From Pseudomonas sp. JQ170C (GTDB lineage Bacteria; Pseudomonadota; Gammaproteobacteria; Pseudomonadales; Pseudomonadaceae), in the NCBI RefSeq assembly GCF_035581345.1, contig NZ_CP141608.1:2944501-3008500 (forward strand): a stretch of 64,000 bases of DNA, given 5' to 3'. The translations under genes were made by a program, and so were the position numbers. Under the pieces are notes generated by a model. The model ran no database searches, was not told where the DNA came from, and saw nothing but the letters and a program-made list of their open reading frames with translations. Each line of letters begins with the position of its first letter. Within the stretch, counting starts at the first letter, position 1. Below are positions 8,036 through 17,470 of this stretch, one piece after another.

Positions 8036-9067
8036 ATGCGCAGGTGGGTCGGGTTCTGGCTAGTGTTTGTACTGTTGATCACTCCAGCTGTGCAGGCCGA
8101 ACCCGGACAGCACTGGAGTGTGGGCCTGCATCGCCTGGTGTTCGCCGATCCACTGGATGCCAGGCCGGTACAGGCGCTGGCGTTCTACCCCTCCAGCGGC
8201 CCCGAGCGCAGCAGCCGGATCGATGGCTACCGGGTCGAGGCATTTGAAGGCGCGCCCATGGTGATGGGGCGCTATCCCTTGTTGATGCTGTCCCACGGCA
8301 ACACCGGCTCGCCATTGGCCCTGCACGACCTGGCCACGGCCCTGGCACGCCGGGGGTTCGTGGTGGTGGCGGTCACCCATCCGGGCGACAACGCCCATGA
8401 CCACAGCCGCCTGGGCACCTTGAGCAATCTCTATGGCCGGCCGCTGCAGATCAGCGCGGCGATCACCGCCAGCCTCGCCGACCCCTGGCTTGCGCCGTAC
8501 GTCAGGGGTGACAGGGTGGGCATGATCGGTTACTCCGCGGGGGGCGAAACGGCCCTGATCCTGTCAGGGGCACAGCCTGATCTCGAGCGTCTGCAGCGCT
8601 ATTGCCAGGAACACCCTCGCGACGCCGATGCCTGCAAGACCAACGGGATTCTGATTGCCGATCGCGCCGACCTTGCCGCCAAAGCCGATCCGCGCGTACA
8701 CGCCTTGCTGCTGATGGCACCGCTGAGCTTGATGTTCGGTCGCCAGGCGCTGGCACAGGTGAAGGTGCCGGCGCTGATCTACAGCGGTGACAGCGACCAA
8801 CTGCTGTCCATCGAGAAGAACGCCCAGGCGTTGGCCCGCAAGCTGCCGGTCACGCCCAACTACCGGCTGCTGGCCGGCGCCGGGCACTTTGTGTTCATGG
8901 CACCGTGCGATGAGGAACAGCGCCAGCACATGGCGGCGCTGTGCAATGACCCGGACGGCGTCGACCGTGAAGACATCCACCTTTCACTGCAGGCCGAGGC
9001 TGCGCACTTTTTTGCCCGCGCCCTGGGCCGGCCACAGCGCGTCGGGCTGAATACCGCCGATCAGTAA
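8036..9067 (+). CDS. exported alpha/beta hydrolase (dienelactone hydrolase/PAF-acetylhydrolase-like)
   Basis: 343 aa with a signal peptide (WVGFWLVFVLLITPAVQA). The alpha/beta hydrolase fold is shown by LLMLSHGNTGSPLALHDLA (oxyanion region), the nucleophile elbow GYSAGG with Ser near residue 167, and a late GAGHFVFMAPC with the catalytic His. Its closest named relatives are predicted dienelactone hydrolases; the substrate is unknown. It probably acts in the periplasm. The 3' end overlaps the convergent MFS gene by 7 bases. Confidence 0.75.
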   Translation: MRRWVGFWLVFVLLITPAVQAEPGQHWSVGLHRLVFADPLDARPVQALAFYPSSGPERSSRIDGYRVEAFEGAPMVMGRYPLLMLSHGNTGSPLALHDLATALARRGFVVVAVTHPGDNAHDHSRLGTLSNLYGRPLQISAAITASLADPWLAPYVRGDRVGMIGYSAGGETALILSGAQPDLERLQRYCQEHPRDADACKTNGILIADRADLAAKADPRVHALLLMAPLSLMFGRQALAQVKVPALIYSGDSDQLLSIEKNAQALARKLPVTPNYRLLAGAGHFVFMAPCDEEQRQHMAALCNDPDGVDREDIHLSLQAEAAHFFARALGRPQRVGLNTADQ

Positions 9068-10251
9068 GCCTGAGCGCGCCGTGACAAGATCAGGGCCAGG
9101 CCGACACCGGCCAACGACAGCAGAGCGGCAATGCAGAAGATCCAGGCATAGCCCAGGTGCACGGCAATCGCACCCATCAAGGGGCCGGAGATCGCCAGCG
9201 CCAGGTCGAAAAACACGGCATAGGCACCCAGCCCGGCGCCGCGGCTGGAGACCGGTACCTGCTTGATGGCTTCGACCCCCAATGCCGGGTACACCAGCGA
9301 CAGGCCAAAACCGGCCAGTCCGGCGCCCACCAGTGCCAGTGCCGGGCTGGGGGCCAGCCACAGCAGCGCCAGGCCCAGGGCCTCGGTGCTCATGCAGGCC
9401 ATGGCGACCGGATAACCGCCAAAACGATTGACCGCGTTGACGAACATCAGCCGCGAAACAATGAAGCACAGGCCAAATGCACTCAGGCACCAGGCGGCAC
9501 CGCTCCAGCCTTGCTCCAGGTAGAACAGGGTGACGAAGGTGGTCAGGGTGCCGTAACCGATCGACGCCAGGGTCAAGCCCACCCCGCAGGGAGCGACCCG
9601 GCCAAACGCGGCCCAGAACGGCAGGCGTTCACCACGTACCACCGGCATCGAGGGCTTGTTGCGGATCACCAGCAGGGCCAGCGCGGCGAGTAGGGTCAAC
9701 ACCAGGCCCAGGGTGGCGAAGTTGACCTTGTCGGCCAGCATTACCCCCAGCGGTGCACCGATGGCAATTGCGCCATAGGAGGCGACGCCGTTCCAGGAAA
9801 TCACCCGGGCCGTATGCTCGGCCCCTACCGCGCCGATGCCCCAACTCAAGGTAGCGACACCGATCAGGCCCTGGGCCAGGCCCAGCAGGACTCGACCACC
9901 GAGCAGCACCAGCAGGCTCACTAGCGGCCATTCGAGGGTGAGCGCCGATACCGCAGTCAGGACGCCACTGGCGGCAATCCCGAGCAACCCATAGATAATG
10001 GCCCGCTTGGTGCCCTGGCCATCGGCGACGCGGCCGGCCATGGGGCGGCTGAGCAAGGTGGCGAGGTATTGCAGGCCGATGGTCAGGCCGGCGATGACCG
10101 CACTGAAACCCAGTTGGTCATGGACATAGCCCGGTAGCACCGCAATCGGTAGGCCGATGCAGAGGAAGGCAATAAAGGTATAGAAGACGATCGAGAGGAT
10201 CTGCAGGGTGATTGCGAGGGTACTGGCGGGGGCGGGTTGGTGCGCAGACAT
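9061..10251 (-). CDS. MFS transporter (YhhS-like)
   Basis: 396 aa with about twelve hydrophobic helices. It has the MFS loop 2-3 signature as SRPMAGRVADGQGTKRA (about 67-83), and a second-half copy is weak. Sequence such as FYTFIAFLCIGLPIAVLPGYVHDQLGFSAVIAGL resembles the YhhS/UPF0226 branch of drug or arabinose exporters. The substrate is unknown. It is monocistronic by position: convergent with the hydrolase gene, with a REP pair behind its start. Confidence 0.78.
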   Translation of the reverse strand: MSAHQPAPASTLAITLQILSIVFYTFIAFLCIGLPIAVLPGYVHDQLGFSAVIAGLTIGLQYLATLLSRPMAGRVADGQGTKRAIIYGLLGIAASGVLTAVSALTLEWPLVSLLVLLGGRVLLGLAQGLIGVATLSWGIGAVGAEHTARVISWNGVASYGAIAIGAPLGVMLADKVNFATLGLVLTLLAALALLVIRNKPSMPVVRGERLPFWAAFGRVAPCGVGLTLASIGYGTLTTFVTLFYLEQGWSGAAWCLSAFGLCFIVSRLMFVNAVNRFGGYPVAMACMSTEALGLALLWLAPSPALALVGAGLAGFGLSLVYPALGVEAIKQVPVSSRGAGLGAYAVFFDLALAISGPLMGAIAVHLGYAWIFCIAALLSLAGVGLALILSRRAQAY

Positions 10252-10340
10252 GGGCTCGTTCGCTGGCGGGCGGTGGGAGAGGGCCCATGATCGCTGGCGG
10301 CGAGGATAAAAGGAAGCAGGCTAACTAATTTTAAACAGAT

Positions 10341-10389
10341 CGCGGGGCAAGCCCGCTCCTACACGGTGTAGGAGCGGGCTTGCCCCGCG
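10341..10389. repeat. inverted pair of REP elements
   Basis: CGCGGGGCAAGCCCGCTCC and its inverse face each other around ACACGGTG, making a near-perfect 49-base palindrome just after the ybiT stop. This is the common pseudomonad REP unit and may act as a transcript end. Confidence 0.9.
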
Positions 10390-10395
10390 AGCGAT

Positions 10396-11982
10396 TTAGA
10401 CCACTACACCCTGACTGCGCAGGTAGTCATCGTAAGTGCCGCTGAAGTCCACCACGCCGGTGGCGCTCAGCTCGATGATGCGGGTCGCCAGGGACGATAC
10501 GAACTCACGGTCGTGGCTGACGAAAACCAGCGTGCCCGGGTAGTTCTCCAGCGCCAGGTTGAGCGCTTCGATGGATTCCATGTCCAGGTGGTTGGTCGGT
10601 TCGTCCATGATCAGCACGTTCGGCTTTTGCAGGATCAGCTTGCCGAACAGCATGCGACCTTGCTCACCACCGGAAATCACCTTGACCGACTTGAGGATCT
10701 CATCGTTGGAGAACAGCATGCGCCCCAAGGTGCCGCGGATCACTTGCTCGCCCTGGGTCCATTGGCCCATCCAGTCGAACAGGCTGACGTCGTCCTCGAA
10801 GTCGTGGGCGTGGTCCTGGGCGTAGTAGCCCAGTTCTGCGCTTTCGGTCCACTTCACCTCACCGGCATCCGGGGTCAGCTCACCGACCAGGGTACGCAGC
10901 AGGGTGGTCTTGCCGATACCGTTCGGGCCAATGATCGCCACGCGCTCGCCAGCTTCAACGGTGAAGCTGAAGTTCTGGAACAGGGTCTTGCCTTCAAAGC
11001 CTTTGGACAGCTTCTCGATGGTCACTGCCTGGCGGTGCAGCTTTTTGGTCTGCTCGAAGCGGATGAACGGGCTGACGCGGCTCGATGGCTTGACCTCGGC
11101 CAGCTGGATCTTGTCGATCTGCTTGGCGCGCGAGGTGGCCTGCTTGGCTTTGGAGGCGTTGGCCGAGAAGCGGCTGACGAAGGTCTGCAGCTCGGCGATC
11201 TGGGCTTTCTTCTTGGCGTTGTCCGACAGCAGTTGCTCGCGCGACTGGGTGGCGGCGGTCATGTACTCGTCATAGTTGCCCGGGAACAGGCGCAGCTCGC
11301 CGTAGTCCAGGTCAGCCATGTGGGTACAGACGCTGTTGAGGAAGTGACGGTCGTGGGAAATGATGATCATGGTGCTGTTACGCGCCGTGAGAATACTTTC
11401 CAGCCAGCGGATGGTGTTGATGTCCAGGTGGTTGGTTGGCTCGTCGAGCAGCAGCACTTCAGGGTCGGAGAACAGCGCCTGGGCCAGCAGCACGCGCAGT
11501 TTCCAGCCCGGTGCGACTTCGGTCATCGGGCCGAAATGCTGTTCCAGCGGAATACCCAGGCCCAGCAGCAGTTCGCCGGCGCGGGATTCGGCGGTGTAGC
11601 CGTCCATCTCGGCGAACTCGGTTTCAAGTTCGGCCACGGCCATGCCGTCTTCTTCGGTCATTTCCGGCAGCGAGTAGATACGGTCGCGCTCGGCCTTGAC
11701 CCGCCACAGTTCCTCGTGGCCCATGATCACGGTGTCGATCACGGTGAATTCTTCGTAGGCGAACTGGTCCTGGCGCAGTTTACCCAGGCGTACGTTCGGC
11801 TCGAGCATGACCTGGCCGCTGGACGGCTCCAGGTCGCCGCCGAGGATTTTCATGAAGGTCGACTTGCCGCAGCCGTTGGCGCCGATCAGGCCGTAGCGGT
11901 TGCCGTTGTTGAACTTGACCGAGACGTTCTCGAACAACGGCTTGGCGCCGAACTGCATGGTGATGTTAGCGGTGGAGATCAA
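10396..11982 (-). CDS. ybiT: ABC-F family ATPase YbiT
   Basis: 528 aa with two ABC ATPase domains and no membrane segment. Walker A motifs are GANGCGKST and GPNGIGKTT; Walker B/D-loops are [11 protein letters not shown] and [16 protein letters not shown]; the second signature is SGGEQGRM. Similarity to E. coli YbiT (530 aa) is extensive by memory, for example in the N-terminal ATPase and the linker after [14 protein letters not shown] proteins bind the ribosomal E site and modulate translation. The start is taken as TTG (LISTANIT), which has AGGAA 6 bases upstream and gives the family length; an ATG at 12039 would add 19 residues of low similarity. Confidence 0.9.
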   Translation of the reverse strand: MISTANITMQFGAKPLFENVSVKFNNGNRYGLIGANGCGKSTFMKILGGDLEPSSGQVMLEPNVRLGKLRQDQFAYEEFTVIDTVIMGHEELWRVKAERDRIYSLPEMTEEDGMAVAELETEFAEMDGYTAESRAGELLLGLGIPLEQHFGPMTEVAPGWKLRVLLAQALFSDPEVLLLDEPTNHLDINTIRWLESILTARNSTMIIISHDRHFLNSVCTHMADLDYGELRLFPGNYDEYMTAATQSREQLLSDNAKKKAQIAELQTFVSRFSANASKAKQATSRAKQIDKIQLAEVKPSSRVSPFIRFEQTKKLHRQAVTIEKLSKGFEGKTLFQNFSFTVEAGERVAIIGPNGIGKTTLLRTLVGELTPDAGEVKWTESAELGYYAQDHAHDFEDDVSLFDWMGQWTQGEQVIRGTLGRMLFSNDEILKSVKVISGGEQGRMLFGKLILQKPNVLIMDEPTNHLDMESIEALNLALENYPGTLVFVSHDREFVSSLATRIIELSATGVVDFSGTYDDYLRSQGVVV

Positions 11983-12207
11983 GGGAGGTTCCTGCGGGGT
12001 TTCCAGAGGTGTGACGCGTGTCGTACTGCCGACGTTCACGGATGCCGGCGCGTAGGGCGTGGGCGTAAAGCCGCCGATTGTAACACTTGGCGCCTTGTTC
12101 TACATCCCGGCTTTGTCCGGTTGCTGGATTGGCATGCCGATCCCGGTTCGGGGACAATGACCTGGCAATCTCAGTCAATCACCGCAATAGTCGCAAGGAC
12201 GTGCGTA

Positions 12208-12540
12208 ATGAAATACTTGGCCATTCTATTGGGTCCCCTGGTCCTGACCGGCTGTGGAACGATCAACACCGTGTTCAGGGCAGACGAAGTGGCAAGTCAC
12301 CAGCTTGCCCAGTGGCAATCGCAGTGCGACACCGTTCCACGCGTCTACAGCGGCGCAATGCTGGATTTTTGCGCGCTGCATGCCGAACCCGGGCATTACA
12401 GCAGTGGCTACGGCCAGCCGTCGGCGGGGTTGATGCTGGTTGACATGCTGCTTTCAGGGGTAGCCGACACCTTGGTGTTGCCCTACACCCTTTATCTGCA
12501 GCACAGGGACGGCAGTATCCCCAAGGGCCGGATCGAGTAA
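12208..12540 (+). CDS. YceK/YidQ-family lipoprotein
   Basis: 110 aa. The N-terminus MKYLAILLGPLVLTGCGTI carries a lipobox LTGC with Cys 16. The remainder, including YSGAMLDFCALH and LMLVDMLLSGVADTLVLPYTLYLQ, matches the short YceK/YidQ (DUF1375) lipoproteins of unknown function. It is expected on the inner face of the outer membrane or on the inner membrane. Ribosome site is a modest AAGGA. Confidence 0.75.
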   Translation: MKYLAILLGPLVLTGCGTINTVFRADEVASHQLAQWQSQCDTVPRVYSGAMLDFCALHAEPGHYSSGYGQPSAGLMLVDMLLSGVADTLVLPYTLYLQHRDGSIPKGRIE

Positions 12541-12551
12541 CGCGTAGTGCT

Positions 12552-13223
12552 TCACGGCGCCGGCTGTAGGAGTGAGGCGCCCTGGTTTCGTACGTTTCCC
12601 ACGGCAAGGCCTACGCGATACCACTCAAACACTTCAGGCGGCTCGCCCAGGTTGAGTGCCATCTGTTCGGCCTGCTCCCTGGGCAAGGCGGGGTCCAGCC
12701 ACTGCCGGGCCAGCTCGGGGGGCAGCACCACCGGCCGTCGGTCATGCACATCGACCATGCCGCCGACGCTGTCGGCGGTGATGATGACGAAGCCATCCTG
12801 CTCGCTCGCTTCGCCACCGAACTGGCCGATGCCTGCGCACAGGGCCGGGCGCCCGTCCCGGCGCCTGATCAGGTAGGGCTGCTTTTTTGGCCCGCCTTCA
12901 TCGACCCATTCAAACCAGTTGTCGATCGGCACAATCGCCCGGTGTGGCCAGATGGCTCTGAAGAACGCGCCGTGGGCGACTTTTTCGACGCGGGCATTGA
13001 TGGGCGGGGCGCGATCTGTGGCCCAGTGCGGCTGCCATCCCCAGCGCACCCGATCGGCATGCAGGGCTCCTTCTGCGAGGTGCAACAGGGCTACCCGGGT
13101 GGATGGGGCGACGTTGTAGCACTCAAGGGGCTGGTCGCCGACGTGGTTGACCAGCGGATTGGGCATGCTCAGGGCGTCGACGAAGTCGTGGATGCCGTGG
13201 TACTGGCTGAGTCTTCCGCACAT
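12552..13223 (-). CDS. SOS response-associated peptidase (SRAP/YedK/HMCES family)
   Basis: 223 aa starting MCGRLSQYH. After Met removal, Cys2 forms the thiazolidine crosslink with abasic sites in single-stranded DNA, known for YedK and HMCES. Other active-site features are INARVEKV (the usual NARSE region), the VPIDNWFEW motif with the catalytic Glu, and VHDRRPVVL with the conserved His. It protects abasic sites from error-prone processing. I see no LexA box upstream. Confidence 0.9.
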   Translation of the reverse strand: MCGRLSQYHGIHDFVDALSMPNPLVNHVGDQPLECYNVAPSTRVALLHLAEGALHADRVRWGWQPHWATDRAPPINARVEKVAHGAFFRAIWPHRAIVPIDNWFEWVDEGGPKKQPYLIRRRDGRPALCAGIGQFGGEASEQDGFVIITADSVGGMVDVHDRRPVVLPPELARQWLDPALPREQAEQMALNLGEPPEVFEWYRVGLAVGNVRNQGASLLQPAP

Positions 13224-13276
13224 GGCAGGTACCCTGTTGCGCCCATCGCACTGCGTAGGTTAGTGCGCATCCGCCA

Positions 13277-13561
13277 CTAAACAAACGCCTGACCATGAAA
13301 GCCGCGAGGCAAACGCTGCAAGCCAGGCAGGGCGGTCAGGCGTTCGGTCCAGGCGGTGCGCCAGTCATTGGCCGCAGGGTGGGCGCGGGCCTTGCGTGCG
13401 GCGCGGCGGGCGGCGTTGCGTTGCTCGCGCCGGGCGTCCTTGTAGGCGTCGGTGTTGCGACAACTGCGGCATTTGACCCGGTTGAGTTCGGTGGTGGAGA
13501 CCAGTTTGTTTCCGTGGTGTCCGCAGGCCAGGTGGCCGGCAACCTTGAAGTGAGTGACCAT
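13277..13561 (-). CDS. small basic protein with a possible zinc ribbon
   Basis: 94 aa, not recognised. CGHHG near residue 13 and CRSC near residue 31 could form a four-ligand zinc site. A highly basic alanine/arginine helix follows (ARREQRNAARRAARKARAH), which suggests nucleic acid or ribosome binding. It lies between the SRAP gene and the DUF3016 gene on the same strand. AGGAGG a few bases before the ATG supports that it is translated. Confidence 0.6.
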   Translation of the reverse strand: MVTHFKVAGHLACGHHGNKLVSTTELNRVKCRSCRNTDAYKDARREQRNAARRAARKARAHPAANDWRTAWTERLTALPGLQRLPRGFHGQAFV

Positions 13562-13640
13562 TAGGGTTCCTCCTTGCGCTGTTCAAACGGAACAGGCTTG
13601 TCTGCTTGGACCTCGCGCAAACGCCGGCAGTTCGACAGGT

Positions 13641-14159
13641 TCAGGATGAAGTGTGGCGCTGCGGCGCAAATTGCTTGCGAAACCATTCATCGAGCATGGC
13701 CTTTTCGGCGTACAGGCGATCGCTCTGGGTACGGCGGCCAGGGCGTTGCAGATAGGTCTTGTCGCTCACGCGGGCATCCGCCTGGCTCAGGGTCTTGCCC
13801 TGTTGCGTCAGCACGTAGTGCAGGTCGATGGTCGGCCAGGTGATTTCACGCATGAAGCGGATTTCATAGGCCTGAGGGTGCCAGGGCTCATAGCGGCCAG
13901 CCAGGTCGATGTCACGGATATCGATGCGCAGGGTCTGGCCAGGTGGCAGGTAGCGCTTGCCCAGTTGCTCCAGGTATTTGCGCAGTTCTGTCATGACGTA
14001 TTCATCGGCGCCGCGCTCGTAGCCGTGGCTGTCCAGGCTTGCATCGCGAAACTGTTCGGGCTTGTCGTAAATGACCTCGACATTGGACCCCGAGGGGGGC
14101 TGCGCCAGGCTGCTCGATGCCAGCAGGCTCAGCGCGACAAAGGTCAGGGCAGGGCGCAT
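13641..14159 (-). CDS. DUF3016 family exported protein
   Basis: 172 aa with a signal peptide (ALTFVALSLLASSSLAQ). The domain starts VEVIYDKPEQFRDASLDSHGYERGADEYVMTELRKYLEQLGKRYLPPGQTLRIDIRDIDLAGRYEP, characteristic of DUF3016, and continues with DLHYVLTQQGKTL. Function is unknown; it is probably periplasmic. Confidence 0.75.
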   Translation of the reverse strand: MRPALTFVALSLLASSSLAQPPSGSNVEVIYDKPEQFRDASLDSHGYERGADEYVMTELRKYLEQLGKRYLPPGQTLRIDIRDIDLAGRYEPWHPQAYEIRFMREITWPTIDLHYVLTQQGKTLSQADARVSDKTYLQRPGRRTQSDRLYAEKAMLDEWFRKQFAPQRHTSS

Positions 14160-14235
14160 GATTCACCTCCAGGTGCAGTGGTCTGCACAGCGTCTATTGT
14201 ACGCCTGCAAGGGTGGGAAATCAGGAGCGGGGCAC

Positions 14236-14931
14236 GTGAGTCGGATCGAGCGGTTTGCCGCCAATCAGCAGGGCCGGGACTTTGCCGTGGGCGATATTCA
14301 TGGTCATTTTGCGCGTCTGCAGGCGCAGCTGGACGTGATCGCGTTCAATCCCCGCGTCGATCGCTTGTTCAGCGTGGGTGATCTGGTTGACCGCGGCCCT
14401 GAATGTACCCAGGCGCTGCACTGGCTGGAGCAACCCTGGTTCCATGCCGTGCAGGGCAACCACGAGGCATTGGCGGTGACGCATGTCAGTGGCGGCTGGC
14501 TCGACTACGACCAGTACCGTGCCGCGGGGGGTGGCTGGTTCCTCGACTTGCCGGCCAGTGAACAGGCGCGCTTTGCCAAGCGTTTTGCGCAAATGCCCCT
14601 GGCGCTCGAAATCCAGACACCCGACGGCGTGGTGGGCCTGCTGCATGCCGATTGTCCGTGCGCCAGTTGGCCCGAGTTGTGTGAGCAGTTGCAGGCTGGC
14701 CCTGGCAAAGACGTTCAGGAGTATTGCCAGTGGTCGCGCCGTCGACTGCAGAGGGATGACGACACCCCGGTTGCCGGACTGCGCGCGCTGATCGTAGGCC
14801 ATACGCCGCTGCACAGGGTTCGGGTGCTGGGCAACATCTGGCATATCGACACCGGTGGCTGGTCCCGTGGCCACTTCAGCCTGCTTGAGCTCGGCACCCT
14901 CACGCTGGCCAATCCCATGCCAGGTGGATGA
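14236..14931 (+). CDS. metallophosphoesterase, PrpA/PrpB-like serine/threonine phosphatase
   Basis: 231 aa with the phosphoesterase motifs in order: GDIHGHF, GDLVDRGP, GNHEA, a His in LLHADCP, and a GHTPL motif. These are the metal ligands of the PPP/bacteriophage lambda phosphatase group. The start is taken as GTG (SRIERFAANQ) because AGGAG lies upstream and the ORF without it has no matching start. Likely substrates are phosphoproteins or diadenosine tetraphosphate; the sequence does not decide. Its end overlaps the convergent LysE gene by 32 bases. Confidence 0.85.
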   Translation: MSRIERFAANQQGRDFAVGDIHGHFARLQAQLDVIAFNPRVDRLFSVGDLVDRGPECTQALHWLEQPWFHAVQGNHEALAVTHVSGGWLDYDQYRAAGGGWFLDLPASEQARFAKRFAQMPLALEIQTPDGVVGLLHADCPCASWPELCEQLQAGPGKDVQEYCQWSRRRLQRDDDTPVAGLRALIVGHTPLHRVRVLGNIWHIDTGGWSRGHFSLLELGTLTLANPMPGG

Positions 14932-15526
14932 TCACCCCCAGGGCCAGCAGCACCAGCACCGCTCCCGATATCCGTTCGAGCCACGGCAGCGCTCGGGCGA
15001 AGCGGCGGCGAACGCTCAGGTTGCCGATCGCCAAGGCCACGAGCACATCCCAGCCCAGCACCACGGCGAACATCCACACGCCATAGAACAGCTTCCAGCC
15101 AAGGCTGGCACCGCCGACCATGCTCGCCAGGCTCACATAGAACAGCGCGTTCTTCGGATTGAGGATCCCGGACATGAAGCCCATGCCCAGCCCCTGCCAC
15201 CAGGAGGCGTGCACCACGGTCGTAGTGTCGGCGGCCGACAGCGAATGCCCATTGGCATGGCGCATGAACAGCCAACCGATGTACAGCAAGTAAGCGCAGC
15301 CGGCCAGTTGAACGGCGGTGAATACCGGGCTGTGCGGCTGCAGTGCCGACAGCCCGGCAAAGGCCGCAAGGATAAACGCCCCGTTGGCCAAGGCGATGCC
15401 CAGGCAGGCACCGGTCGCCACGCGCCAGCCTGCGCTCATCGAACTGCGCGCCACCAGGAAAAAATCCGGCCCGGGCGACAGCAGGGCGAGAAAATGCGCG
15501 GCGGCAACCATCAGGAACTGCTCCAT
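14900..15526 (-). CDS. LysE-family amino acid exporter
   Basis: 208 aa, six hydrophobic segments. The N-terminal LSPGPDFFLVARSSMSAGWRVATGACLGIALANGAFI and the middle GFMSGILNPKNALFYVSLAS are family signatures. It probably exports an amino acid or derivative. The AraC-family gene lies upstream on the same strand, 82 bases away, and may control it. Confidence 0.82.
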   Translation of the reverse strand: MEQFLMVAAAHFLALLSPGPDFFLVARSSMSAGWRVATGACLGIALANGAFILAAFAGLSALQPHSPVFTAVQLAGCAYLLYIGWLFMRHANGHSLSAADTTTVVHASWWQGLGMGFMSGILNPKNALFYVSLASMVGGASLGWKLFYGVWMFAVVLGWDVLVALAIGNLSVRRRFARALPWLERISGAVLVLLALGVIIHLAWDWPA

Positions 15527-15608
15527 GGGACTCGATCTTGATCAGCGGTAGGGCTGGCGATTGTCCGGGCAGGCGGCTGTGGCTGTATTGAACAAAATTG
15601 CACGGCGG

Positions 15609-16427
15609 TCAGCCGCGGTAGCGACCCGGCGTGATACCCGTATGGGCCTTGAACACACGCTGAAAGTGGCTCTGGTCGGCGAAGCCCAGGCGGTAGGCGA
15701 TATCGGCAACCGGCGCGCCCTCACGCAGCCAGCCGCGGGCCAGGTTCACCCGCTGATTCAATTGGTAGGCATGGGGGGTAAAGCCGGTGGTGGCGCGAAA
15801 GGCACGAATCAGCTGGTAGCGGCCCATGCCGGCCCGCTCGGCCAGCTCAGCGAGCGACAGGGTGTGGTGGGCCTCCTCTTGCAGGTATTGCACCACGGTC
15901 TTGAGCGCGCCGTCCGGCAGGGAGGGCAGCACCGAGTGCATTAACGGCGGATGGGTATCGGCATCGAAGTCACCCAGGAACTCGATCAGCGCGGCTTCTT
16001 TTTCCACCGCCGACGCGCATGAGAACAACACCTGGTTGAGCCGGCACAGGCGTTGGTAGGTTTGCCGGTCGCGGCTGATGCGTACCGGCTCTGTGTCGTC
16101 GGTCGACTGGCCAGATTCCCGGCGCAGGGCCTGCAGCCAGGCAGCGTCCAGGTGCAGCATCTGGTAGCTCCAGGCCGTGCCGGGTTCCGGGTTGCAGGCG
16201 TGCATGCGCCGGGCAGGTACAAAAACCAGCGAGCCGGGCTCCAATCGGGCCTGCCCCTGGCCTGCACCGGTAAACAGGCTGCGGCCCTGGTCCACCGCGC
16301 CGATGGAAAAGGTCGGGTGGCTGTGGGGCTTGTAGCAGGCACGGCTATGACACGCCTGGCGGCTTTCCACGAACGGCAGTGCCGGGTCGCGCCAGAAGCC
16401 GCTGTGAACTTCAGCGGCCCTAGACAT
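15609..16427 (-). CDS. AraC-family regulator with N-terminal cupin
   Basis: 272 aa. The N-terminal half has a cupin-like sensor (CYKPHSHPTFSIGAVDQG). The C-terminal half contains two helix-turn-helix motifs (LSLAELAERAGMGRYQLIRAFRATTGFTPHAYQLNQRVNLARGWL and APVADIAYRLGFADQSHFQRVFKAHTGITPGRYRG). AraC proteins of this type often control adjacent LysE exporters. The start overlaps the end of the upstream hydrolase by 8 bases. Confidence 0.85.
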   Translation of the reverse strand: MSRAAEVHSGFWRDPALPFVESRQACHSRACYKPHSHPTFSIGAVDQGRSLFTGAGQGQARLEPGSLVFVPARRMHACNPEPGTAWSYQMLHLDAAWLQALRRESGQSTDDTEPVRISRDRQTYQRLCRLNQVLFSCASAVEKEAALIEFLGDFDADTHPPLMHSVLPSLPDGALKTVVQYLQEEAHHTLSLAELAERAGMGRYQLIRAFRATTGFTPHAYQLNQRVNLARGWLREGAPVADIAYRLGFADQSHFQRVFKAHTGITPGRYRG

Positions 16428-17304
16428 GCTGTGTTGCGCTCGATACCGGGCGTTGTGCGTGTAACCAGGTCAGTAATTCCGGCCAGTACGGCGCACCGCT
16501 GACTTCGCGAAAAAAGCCGAAATGCCCGACAGGCGCGGGCAAATCGGCTTTGTGGCGCAGCTCGAACTGTATGGCGGGGTAGCTGCTGTACAGCTTTTGC
16601 GCCGCGGCGGCGGGCACGTAGTGGTCATCGGCGAACTGCAACGACAGCACCTTGAGCGAGAGGGCGCGGTAGGCCCCTTCGGCCTCCAGCCCGGCCGCAG
16701 GCGACAGCAAGTAGTCTGGCTGGTTGACCCACGTCGCCCAATCGCGCATCAGGCTGCTGGGCAGGTTCTGCGATCCAAGGCCCACGGCGCGGGCGGGGAA
16801 GGTGGGTGACAGGCGTGTGAGCACAGGGATGAGCAGCTTGAACAAGGTCCAGTACTTCACGCGCTGAGGCATGGGCCAGCGCCGCCAGTGGGCGAACGAG
16901 GCACCAACGAAGACGGCACCCTGCAAGGCCTGGGAGCGTTCGGCGAGGCCGAGCAACTGGGCGCCGATGCTGTGCCCGATCAGGTAGACCGGTTGTCCGT
17001 CGGCCAGCGCCAGGGCGGTGCCAACCATGCTGTCGAGGTCCTGGCGGCCCCAGTCTTCCAGGCGCAGCAATCTAGGATCGACCGCCCCGGGCGTTGTGCC
17101 GGTGCCCCGGTAGTTGAACGTCAGCACCCGATAGCCCTGGTCGGTGAGAAACCCTGCGAACCGGCTGTAGAAGCGCATCGGCACCCCCAGGGCGCCGGCG
17201 ATCACGATGACCGGCGCCTGTGCAGGTTCGTTGTCGGGGGCGTGCAGCGAAGCGTTCAAGCGGGTGCCGTCCGGGCACAGTACCGTCTGTTGCGTCATGC
17301 TCAT
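16420..17304 (-). CDS. alpha/beta hydrolase
   Basis: 294 aa. Visible are VIVIAGALGVPMRFYSRFAG (oxyanion region), YRGTGTTPG and the nucleophile motif GHSIGAQ. A late VGHFGFFR supplies the likely catalytic His. The protein has no signal peptide and is presumably cytoplasmic. It is the promoter-proximal gene of a pair with the AraC regulator. The start at MSMTQQ is chosen; MTQQTV (17298) is equally possible. The substrate is unknown. Confidence 0.75.
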   Translation of the reverse strand: MSMTQQTVLCPDGTRLNASLHAPDNEPAQAPVIVIAGALGVPMRFYSRFAGFLTDQGYRVLTFNYRGTGTTPGAVDPRLLRLEDWGRQDLDSMVGTALALADGQPVYLIGHSIGAQLLGLAERSQALQGAVFVGASFAHWRRWPMPQRVKYWTLFKLLIPVLTRLSPTFPARAVGLGSQNLPSSLMRDWATWVNQPDYLLSPAAGLEAEGAYRALSLKVLSLQFADDHYVPAAAAQKLYSSYPAIQFELRHKADLPAPVGHFGFFREVSGAPYWPELLTWLHAQRPVSSATQHV

Positions 17305-17338
17305 GGGCTGTCTCTGCTGGCGAGGTGCTGGGTGACCA

Positions 17339-17353
17339 TGCAAGTGGATTGCA
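17339..17353. promoter_or_regulatory. palindrome in the hydrolase/LysE divergent region
   Basis: TGCAA-N5-TTGCA is a perfect inverted repeat located between the divergent hydrolase-AraC pair and the LysE gene. It could bind a regulator such as the AraC protein or an Lrp-type factor; the assignment is open. Confidence 0.35.
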
Positions 17354-17470
17354 CGCTGGAAGTCAATCGCTGCCCGCGGAGTATGGGCGCACAGTTTTCA
17401 ATCGCAACTGTACCTTGACGCTGGTCGTGTCCTGGCCGGAACCTTGTGGCCTTGCCACCGGAGAACCACC

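Noticed and set aside
10513..12540. 675-codon plus-strand ORF across ybiT
   Set aside because: Antisense shadow of ybiT in GC-rich DNA; low-complexity Val/Gly/His composition, no domain, and its 3' part is only the YceK-like lipoprotein gene (12208-12540).
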